Shown here one piece after another: positions 56,934-64,000 of a stretch of DNA of 64,000 nt; position 1 is the first letter of the stretch; every line of letters starts with the position of its first letter. The stretch covers positions 50,958,458-51,022,457 of the forward strand of contig CM040126.1 in the NCBI GenBank assembly GCA_022559845.1, in the 5' to 3' direction. A program made the position numbers and the translations under genes. The stretch is from Amorphophallus konjac. Its lineage: Eukaryota; Streptophyta; Magnoliopsida; Alismatales; Araceae. A model generated the notes under the pieces. The model made no database searches, had not been told where the DNA came from, and saw nothing but the letters and a program-made list of their open reading frames with translations.

Positions 56934-58748
56934 CTACTGAGCCTGTTGTTGTCGAGGAGGTCTTCTTGTTTTCAGAGAGGCGATAAACTGCCTCATCTCA
57001 TCCCAATTAATACCGCCTTGGTCATTTAAGTCATAAATATAGTCTTTGAAATGAAAGCAGTGATCAACATTGTGACCAGGGGAGCGGTGGAAAACACAAT
57101 AGCGGGACATGTCAACATTAGCGGGCCACGCCGTCCTTTCCTTTGGTAACATGAGCAAGTTGGCGGCCATAAGGGCATTGAATATATCTGAGAGACTTTC
57201 GGGCAATGGTGGATAGTGGGCCCTTTTAGGACCTAGTGGTCTCCTTTGTTGTTGTTGTGGTGGACCGTAGTTGGCGGGTGGTGGTACTTGGTTGTATTGT
57301 TGAGGAGATGGGGGGTCGAGGTGCGGCGTTTGGTTTTGTGGAGGAGCAAAGGAATGTTGGGGAGCGGATTGGTGTTGTGGGGGTGCATTGAAGAGGGTGC
57401 TTTGCTGTGGAGGTGGCGGAGGTCGTGGGTTAGATTGGCGAAAGGGTGTGGGGTTGCCAACCACGCCAACTTGCTCGTTAGTAACGGTGCCCTCAGTCGT
57501 GGGTCCGCTATTGTTGACATTTGTATTCTTCTTAATCAGCCGCGGTTTTGGTTCAAACATGCCCATGATGGGCGAATCTTTCATCTGGGTTTGAATATAT
57601 CGAGCTCTCTCATAGAGCTCCTCCATGGTAGTCAATCTATTCATGGCCAATATATGCCGGAACTGAGGGGTTGCATTTGAAATGATCATCTTGACCTGTT
57701 CCAGTTCTGACAATGTATCTTTCAATTTTTCGGCCATTGATCGCCATCTATCAGCAAATATAATGAAGTCCTCCTCATGCTTCATCTTTTCTGCAACCAG
57801 ATCAGTAACTGATAGGGAGGGTCCGACCCGGTCCCTATATTTCTGCAAGAATTTCTTTTGTACCACATCAAAGTCACTAGCATCTGCCGGGTCCAAGGAA
57901 TAAAACCACTCGAGGGCTGGCCCCTCTAGAGACCTTCTAAACAAATAAGCCAATGAGGCTTTGTTGCCCTGCCAAAAGGAAGTTTCATACATAAAATCTT
58001 TCAAGTGAATAAATGGATTGCCAGTTCCATTATATCGCCGAAAGTTCGGCATTTCAGAAGGTGGTAGATGAAATACTGGCAATGTAGGGAGAGAAATCTC
58101 CGGGGCATTCTTTGCAGCAGTAACTTTCTTGAGTTGTTCTTCCATGCTAGCCAACTTTTGAAGGAGTAGAGCATTGGTGTTTGACTCGACTGGGGCCGAA
58201 TTTGGAATGAAAGAATTTGGCATAGACGTCCTTAGAATTTGGGGAGGTTGAAGGAATTGAGGCATAGCCGTAGAATAACTTGCATGTTGGGCCGGCATGG
58301 CCACAACAGGCGTTGTTGGACGTGAAGGAGTTTTGTGCAAGACCGCCTGGTCATTAACAACATGATGGCCACTCGTGACCGGAGGGGGGTTGGAAGATGA
58401 AGAGGGAACAGCTTTCCCTTTCAAAGCGGCCTGAACTGCCTGCCGCTGGGAGTCATCCAATTGAGATAAAGCATGAATCAAATCATTGACATTGAATGAT
58501 GGGGAGGTGTTCCCTGATGCGTTTTGGTTGGAGGGTAAAGCTTGAGAAGAGGGTTCAACCTCATGAGTTGTGGTGTCGACCACATGAACTTGGGAATAAT
58601 GTGCATGAGACGGGGGGTAGTTTCCCTCGTGGTAAATGGAATCCTGGAGGGGAACCTCATAAGATTGACTGAAAATATTCTCATCCATGTCATCATAGGA
58701 GTACCCGTAGCTTGCCATGTTGATGATTTTACCTGAGCGAAGTTGCAT
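56934..58748 (-). CDS. Gag of element G (604 aa, intact frame)
   Basis: Structural particle protein. Starts MQLRSGKIINMASYGY at 58,748. The N-terminal third is Ser/Pro/Gln-rich. The capsid domain is around residues 220-400 (LPPSEMPNFRRYNGTGNPFI, LFRRSLEGPALEWFYSL, KMKHEEDFIIFADRWRSM). A Pro/Gln-rich linker follows, then LPESLSDIFNALMAANLL and the knuckle YCVFHRSPGHNVDHC (C-X2-H-X4-H-X4-C) near residues 550-565. It ends RRPPRQQQAQ before TAG. An LRSG motif at its start recurs before the protease (VLRSGRIF). It is the best full-length gag in the window and homologous to the broken one in F. Confidence 0.92.
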   Translation of the reverse strand: MQLRSGKIINMASYGYSYDDMDENIFSQSYEVPLQDSIYHEGNYPPSHAHYSQVHVVDTTTHEVEPSSQALPSNQNASGNTSPSFNVNDLIHALSQLDDSQRQAVQAALKGKAVPSSSSNPPPVTSGHHVVNDQAVLHKTPSRPTTPVVAMPAQHASYSTAMPQFLQPPQILRTSMPNSFIPNSAPVESNTNALLLQKLASMEEQLKKVTAAKNAPEISLPTLPVFHLPPSEMPNFRRYNGTGNPFIHLKDFMYETSFWQGNKASLAYLFRRSLEGPALEWFYSLDPADASDFDVVQKKFLQKYRDRVGPSLSVTDLVAEKMKHEEDFIIFADRWRSMAEKLKDTLSELEQVKMIISNATPQFRHILAMNRLTTMEELYERARYIQTQMKDSPIMGMFEPKPRLIKKNTNVNNSGPTTEGTVTNEQVGVVGNPTPFRQSNPRPPPPPQQSTLFNAPPQHQSAPQHSFAPPQNQTPHLDPPSPQQYNQVPPPANYGPPQQQQRRPLGPKRAHYPPLPESLSDIFNALMAANLLMLPKERTAWPANVDMSRYCVFHRSPGHNVDHCFHFKDYIYDLNDQGGINWDEMRQFIASLKTRRPPRQQQAQ

Positions 58749-59379
58749 GTTTAAGAGGAGAGAAAGCTTATCTTGAAGGGATTATAACCACAATAATCAC
58801 TCAATCTAATCAAGTTTATGCAAACAAGTTGTGATGAGCGCAAGCTTTTAGATTCAAGTTTGAGGTTAGGGTGAATTAAGTTGCAGTACAATCCACTCTT
58901 TTTGCAGTGTGAACCCTAGTTATGAATTTGAGTGTGATCTCCGGGTTAACTAGGTTCTTTCTCTCTCTTCACCAATGATGGGTTGTCTAAACTCCGGATA
59001 CTTCAAGGTACAACCAGCCCGGCGTCCGTGAGGGAATCCACGGGTGCAGAGACTTACGGAGGTCTTGGAAAAGGAATTTCCGGTCCAAAGAGACGGAATG
59101 CTCAATGGAGGGTTATTCCAATTCCAGGAAAGGTGTGTGGAATCCTAGTGTAGAGAGAGGAGGTCTCTCAACCAAATGCCACAAAATGCAGAATAATATG
59201 ATCAGATCAAACAGGTATAATCAGATGATGAACATATAAATCAATCCAGCATGAATAGATAGAGCAAACCGGTTTCTGTAAACACACAGGTAAGAAGTGA
59301 CTTAGCAGTAGTCGCTAAAAACAGAAGCAACGACATGGGGCTGCCGCTAATCTGTGAAGTGCTGACCGACAGTGCAGAA

Positions 59380-59670
59380 GAAGCGCCTTGGTGTGAGGCG
59401 CTGATTGTGAAAAGGACGCCTCTGGCAGAGGGCGTCAAAGGAAAATAGTGCACAAGCTTAAAATAAAAGACGCCTTGATGCTAGTCGCTGCATTAACAAA
59501 GGACGCCCAGACCAAAGGGCGTGAATTCTCAAGGAGTGATAAACCAAATCAAGAGGTATGATGAATAGCGCCTTTGTAGAAGGCGTTAAATAACAGAAAG
59601 ACGCCTTGGGTAAAGGCGTTAAATTATGAAAAACGCCTTGAGGGAAGGCGTTAAATAAGAAAACAGTAGC
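59380..59670 (-). repeat. Hairpin repeats in G leader, ACGCCTT/AAGGCGT type, about 32-33 bp period
   Basis: GGCGTTAAA recurs at 59,582, 59,615 and 59,647. The unit at 59,601-59,619 has perfect arms ACGCCTT/AAGGCGT around GGGTA. Diverged neighbours use GCGCC/GGCGC, ACGCC/GGCGT and ACGCCC/GGGCGT arms. Confidence 0.85.
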
Positions 59671-59699
59671 TATGTTCACAAACTGGCTAATCCGCAGTG

Positions 59700-59835
59700 G
59701 ACAATGGAGGGTGCCCGTGGGGCACAATGGAGGGTGCCCGTGGGGCACAATGGAGGGGTACCGTGGGTACCAAAGGGAGGGGAAAACGTGGGTGCCAATA
59801 GGAAAGGGCACACGTGGGTGCCAATAGGAGGGGAT
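59700..59835 (-). repeat. Second hairpin-repeat block in G leader
   Basis: Units of CAATGGAGGGTGCCCGTGGG type, about 24-30 bp. At 59,711-59,725 GTGCCC pairs with GGGCAC around GTG; at 59,757-59,769 the arms are GGTACC/GGTACC around a short loop. Arm sequences change while pairing is kept. Confidence 0.8.
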
Positions 59836-59856
59836 AATCAAAAGAAAAACAGTGGA

Positions 59857-59875
59857 GGTCCCACCGTGATCGCCA
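59857..59875 (-). promoter_or_regulatory. Primer binding site of element G
   Basis: Minus strand TGGCGATCACGGTGGGACC, three bases from the LTR end. Near-identical to that of F. The tRNA is not assigned. Confidence 0.8.
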
Positions 59876-60590
59876 ATTTGTGAACACCTAAAGAAGAAGA
59901 TGTTGCGCCGACAAAGCTAAATAAAAAGGGGGCAAGAGATTGCTATATGGAGGGTGATCGCCAGAGGGGTTACCTCAAGGAAGGAAATTGATCGCGAATA
60001 CCTGGTGAGAAAAGGGATGCGGGATGATTGTGGATTTCTTCCTCCTCCTTCTACCGGCCGGCCGATGAAGGGGGTTTCTCTCTTTGATTACCCTTAAACA
60101 AATCACAAACAACCAAAGATAAAATAGGATTAGCCAAAGTGTAGTATCAATCCTCAAGTAGAATAAGATGATGAAGTATGAGCATAAAGGATGCACCTTT
60201 TGGTTTCTTTAAAACCCCTAGAGAATCAGGGAGAGGAGATGTGATGCAAAGCTAATGCAAACGTAAAAAAAAGAATGATGTATGATGAACGAAGGAGGTG
60301 AGATGAGCTTAAAAACTAGTGCAAAACAAATCCCTGCTGTTCCTGACAACAATAGAGGGAGAGAAACCGACGATGGCCGTGGGATGTTGTATCCGAAAGA
60401 AGGAAGAAGCATCAAACAGCAGCAATATGTTTCTATAAAAAAATAAACTCTCTGCTTAACCTGCTGCTTCTCTCTTTTTTTATCTCAGCTCCGCTATGCT
60501 CTACTCTGCTAACCTCTGCTTTTTAACTCCTTCTAACCTCTCTAACCTCTTCTAACCCTTTCTAACTCTTCGCGCGAGCTCAACCCAGGG

Positions 60591-60603
60591 GGCTATTTAT
60601 AGG
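60591..60603 (-). promoter_or_regulatory. TATA box of LTR G
   Basis: Minus strand CCTATAAATAGCC, a consensus-like plant TATA box, followed downstream on the minus strand by a pyrimidine/AG-rich leader. Confidence 0.8.
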
Positions 60604-60739
60604 GTGCAAAACACAGATCTGATGGGATAAGAACAGGCAAGACTCATCTACGGCAAGGTCTCTACTTCCCCAATCGAGCATGGTGACCAAAACATAGCAG
60701 GGAACTCTCTAGGAAAGGTATGTTCAAGCAGGACTCGGA

Positions 60740-61075
60740 AGGGTGGAAGACGACCCACGGAAAGGCATTATTCAAAATTGACGACCTGGGACAAGGCGTT
60801 AATTAAAATCACGACTGGGACAAAGGCGTCAATTCATGGATTTAATTTTAGTAATGAAAACATTCTTTATTTGAAAATGATGAAGAGACGCCTGAGAGAG
60901 AGGCGTTAATTCAAAACACGACCCATGGAGGGACGTTAATTCTTATTTTCTAATTTTGAGTAGGATTTGTAAAAGTCTAGAAACTGACGCCTTTTGGATC
61001 AATCGTCCTTTCTTTGAGAAACGCCCCGGCCCAAGCCGTTATTTAAAACACGCCCTACGTAGAGTCGTGAATTAC
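60740..61075 (-). repeat. Degenerate hairpin repeats in LTR G
   Basis: Repeats of ACGCC/GACG, a short loop, and GGCGTTAATT, for example at 60,780-60,830 and 60,890-60,910. The motif GGCGTTAA(T/A) is shared with the leader array at 59,380-59,670. Confidence 0.7.
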
Positions 61076-61213
61076 AAAAATAATTAGAAAATGGCCTAAA
61101 AACACACAAAAATAGAAAAACTTCATATTATGGAAATATTGAAGTTCACTTTGGGGCGTTAATATGGTGACATGATATTTAATCAACATAGTATCAATTT
61201 TGGCGTGTCTACA

Positions 61214-64000
61214 AGGGCGAGGTGGAGGCGGCGCAGGCGAGGATGCAGGCGAGGATGGGCGAGGATCGAGGCGGTAGCGGGTGCGATCCCTCGGTGGATT
61301 CCGAGATGGCGTCGTTCTTGCTCCGGGTGATTTTCGGCGGGGATTAGTCGCTTCGGCGCGCGATTTCTTTGGTGGAGGTAGGGTGACGGAACACTACTAC
61401 GTCCTATCCGTTTTCCCTGCCATTGCACGTCGTTCAACGTGGAAACGGCTGAGTTTGGGTCCATTCTAGCGAAACCATGGTTTTGTAGGTTTCGTAGGGT
61501 CCGTCAGGAAACGGTGACGGTTTCCAGATCAATTACTGTCAACGGATTCCTTGGGGCGAGAGCGTTCTTTTCCCTATGATTTCGTCTTGATTGGTGGTCC
61601 CGTTGGACCGGTAGGGCTCTGGGAAGCTTGGAAACCCTTTTTGAGTAACTTCGGTAGAATCACCCGTTTCTCGCGATTCGTGCGTCGTTTTGACTCCGGT
61701 CGGAGTCCATGTGATTGCCGTGTGGTTGTGGCTATATCCCCTTCGTCTCAGCACGAACGGGGCGTGGAAAGTCCGCGATCGGGTGACCCCCTGGGTTTGC
61801 TCGCCGTGACGGTTGGGCGGTCGAACCAGGGCCCGGCCATCGTATGGGTGGCCGGTTCTGCACCGCATGTCCCGTCTGGTTTTGGGGGTTGTGCAGTCGG
61901 ACAATAGACCACACATGTGATGTACGGCCAGGTGAGGTCTGCATGTCCCCTCTTGGGCGGTTGGTCCCCAGCCGCATGTTTTTCCGTGGGCTTGTGCGGC
62001 CAGGCGCTGACCGCATGTCCCCGTTGACCTTTGGTCAGCAGTTGGGTGTCAGTCGGGTTGTACGGTTTGGTCAAAACCACTTTGACCGACACTGTAGTAG
62101 GTCGGTTGGGTTGTGCGGGTGACCCTTAGCCGCACATCCCTTTGGGCGGCTCAGCCCTAACCGCCTATCCTCTTTTTGGGTTAGTCCGATTAGTGCACTT
62201 GTGCGGCTCCTTCCTGGCCGCATATCCCTTGAGCGGCTCGTCCCTAGCCGCACGTCCCTTGAGCAGCCCAGGATGAACCACCCATGTGCCAGTCTAACTT
62301 GGGGTTTCCATTTTGACCGATTCGAGTCTCGGGTGTGTGGTTCTCGATCCACGTGTCGACCCGTGGCCTGACGGATGTTGTGCACTTCGTCGGGGCCAGG
62401 TGTCGTGGTACGGTGTGGTCCCGGGGTGTAGCGCTCTCGATTCGTGTCGCCGTGTGTCAGTGTGCGTGCGGTGAGAGTTCCCCGTGCATCATCGGTTTCT
62501 CTGGAAAGTGATTTTCGAGTGGGTCTTGTGTGAGGCCTTGGACTGTGAGTCCATTTGTCCCGCCTGGGGCCAGAAGGCGTCTCCATTCCCTTCCCGAGGG
62601 AATGGTCTCGACGGCTCGTGAGCTACCTCGGTACTCGTGCTACCGTGGTTTTAGACCTAGAGATTAGACTAGATTGATGGCCTTGTGCTGTTGCATACGA
62701 CGGTCTTGACCCCGAGTCTCGTGACTCAAAGACCGTTGGGTTTAGTGGGTCAGAGCCTATGGCGCACCTGTGTTGGACCGCCGGACTCTGGACTGCACCA
62801 GGTGGGTTGCAGTCCCGTTTCTTCTCCGACTGTGGTCACTGTGCGACGGTGCTGGTACGTGGGACGGTCCCCATACTTCGTCAGGTTCGGACGCTATTTT
62901 TCGTTGACTTGAGAGTCTACTCCTTCAGTGACCCTCCACTAGTCGTAGTCCACCAGTACGCGTGTTCTAGTCTCACATGAGAGTAGGTGTACGGGCTTAC
63001 CCTGAGGATGGTTTTTAGACTGGTTACCGTCAGGCCCCGCGTCTAGCAGCCAGAGTCCGACTGAGGGGAAAACCAGTTAGAGGTCAGGCCAGGGGCAGAT
63101 GGCCTGTGTGTGCACACGTGGTTGGGGGCGGTTGGACCGACGTCGACGGGCGTGACCCCAGCTAGTCACTTGCTTTGTGGTTACTTGTTCGGTGTCTCAG
63201 TTCTCACTGGGCCGGAGGGAGACACCTGAGACGCGGACTAAGACGTCAGTGGACGCATCCGGTCTTGCTTCTAGTGGGAGGTACTCCTGTCGAGTCGGGA
63301 GTGACAGACTGTCAGTCACTCTCTGTGACTTCGACCTTCGGGTTTTTGGTCGTGTTGACCATTGAGTTTCGGTTGTCTCGCCGTGGCGCATGTGTCGATT
63401 TTCGTGCCGTGAGACTGGTGCTAGTAGCTTTATCGAGGTTGCGTCTTGTTGGTGTGGTGTCTGCGATCGGGTGGTCGGGATCGCACCTTGGACAGCGTGT
63501 CAAGGTCGGCCATGTCCTGGGGGACAAGCCGCTACAGCGCGGTTACCGTGGGTTTTTACTTCGATAAGTGGTACTAGTGTGGTTCGGTAGCCCTCGACCG
63601 TGAGATCGGGGTGTGTTTCTGGTACAGTAGGAGTAGTTGTAGTGTCGAGTTTTGACTGGCCACCGGGTTTACTATCCCTGCTGTTACTGTTGCTCTCGTA
63701 GTTACAGCTTTCTGTGCCGCTGTTGTTCTCAGTTAGGATTCCGCGGGATCCCTGCTGAGTCTCTATTTTGGAGACTCACCCCTGCTTTTCAGGTGTGGTG
63801 GTTCTTCCTCGTGGTTCGAGGATGCTGTTCAGAGGTTCTCAGTTGCTAGCTCGCCAAGTCGAGTGTTCACTCGGCATGTGGTACGCTTTACTACTTTAGA
63901 CTGTACTTTCTGTTGGACTGGACTCTATTGTAGCTGTAGTTATTTATTTATTTCTGTTAATTATTGTATTGTCCTGCTTTATTTCCTATTTCTTTGTGCC
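61214..64000 (+). mobile_element. LTR H, partial, related to LTRs A, B and K
   Basis: Begins abruptly at G's end and runs off the window; by comparison with K about 240 bp of LTR remain. Shared blocks: GGTGGAGGTAGGGTGACGG (about 61,371), CCACTAGTCGTAG (about 62,937), and about 60 bp near 63,110-63,170 that are almost identical to LTR A (16,470-16,530, reverse complement). It differs clearly from K, so it is not K's own 3' LTR. Confidence 0.82.
61810..62275 (+). repeat. Hairpin-repeat array in LTR H (GTGCGGC/GCCGCA arms)
   Basis: Units of GCGGCT, a C/T-rich loop, AGCCGCA and CATCCC. 62,202-62,222 has TGCGGC/GCCGCA and 62,233-62,251 has GCGGCT/AGCCGC. It occupies the place of the GTAACGCG array in A and the ACGGTC array in B. 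Confidence 0.82.

Larger units (their letters stand above)
58749..59856 (-). other. Leader of element G
   Basis: Non-coding between primer site and gag. The gag-proximal part (58,749-59,380) has no clear repeat; the primer-proximal part holds two hairpin-repeat blocks annotated separately. Confidence 0.65.
53168..61213 (-). mobile_element. Element G: Tat-type Ty3/gypsy element, 5' LTR to RT
   Basis: Minus-strand LTR, primer site, leader with hairpin repeats, gag, protease, G-patch, extra ORF and RT up to the gap. It is the best-preserved coding element here. Its LTR ends at 61,213 inside LTR H, so G inserted into H; AGGGC (61,214-61,218) would be the target duplication. Confidence 0.88.
59879..61213 (-). 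mobile_element. 5' LTR of element G (1,335 bp)
   Basis: Minus strand starts TGTAGACACGCC and ends GTGTTCACA, next to the primer site. TATA box on the minus strand at 60,591-60,603. Hairpin motifs like those of the leader lie at 60,740-61,075, near the LTR start. Confidence 0.85.

Noticed and set aside
61214..64000. LTR H as the 3' LTR of element K
   Set aside because: Equivalent regions (about 48,070-48,300 against 61,255-61,480) are clearly diverged and the hairpin arrays use different arms, unlike the near-identity expected for two LTRs of one element.
1..64000. Host protein-coding or tRNA genes
   Set aside because: Every recognisable domain is retroelement-derived; TGGTATCAGAGC sites are primer binding sites, not tRNA genes.

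Overview
This window is intergenic DNA from a large, repeat-rich land-plant genome, most likely a flowering plant; the species cannot be named from the sequence. Essentially everything recognisable comes from LTR retrotransposons of the Ty3/gypsy superfamily, nested in one another. I see no host gene, rRNA or tRNA gene. One 100-N assembly gap lies at 53,068-53,167.

Layout, left to right. (1) 1-12,547 (+): the 3' part of a non-autonomous, Tat-like element. It holds a Gag fragment and no pol, then about 7 kb of successive tandem-repeat arrays (79-, 41-, 79-, 49-, 118- and 88-bp units), a polypurine tract and a 3' LTR. It lies inside (2) element A (-, 12,548-18,299), a decayed element with Gag, protease, RT and RNase H, an initiator-Met primer site and a 2.6-kb LTR. 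A lies inside the RT gene of (3) element B (-, 18,300-23,341), a relative of A. B lies inside (4) element F (+, 23,342-27,727), a Tat/Athila-type element with Gag only. (5) 27,728 to about 28,700 is an unassigned LTR-like segment. (6) Element C (+, 28,701-45,451) is a chromovirus fragment with RNase H, integrase and chromodomain. Its 3' LTR is split by two later insertions: a solo LTR (D, -, TSD CTTAG) and a tandem LTR-internal-LTR-internal-LTR complex of a non-autonomous relative (E, -, TSD CCGTG). (7) 45,452-47,624 is part of a Tat-like element (J) with a broken plant-mobile-domain ORF. (8) Element K (+, 47,625-gap) has a 3.77-kb LTR and a non-coding interior. (9) Element G (-, gap-61,213) is a Tat-type element with Gag, protease, G-patch, an extra ORF and RT, plus its 5' LTR. 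(10) 61,214-64,000 (+) is part of an LTR (H) related to those of A, B and K.

The most unusual feature is at window scale. Nearly every element carries an array of short repeats whose unit is a small hairpin: complementary outer arms, often an inner GGC/GCC-type arm, and a short loop. Arm sequences differ between arrays, and partly within them, in a compensating way. The four related long LTRs (A, B, K, H) share conserved flanks but carry different hairpin arms. I could not run folding, alignment or database searches, so this rests on reading the arms by eye.
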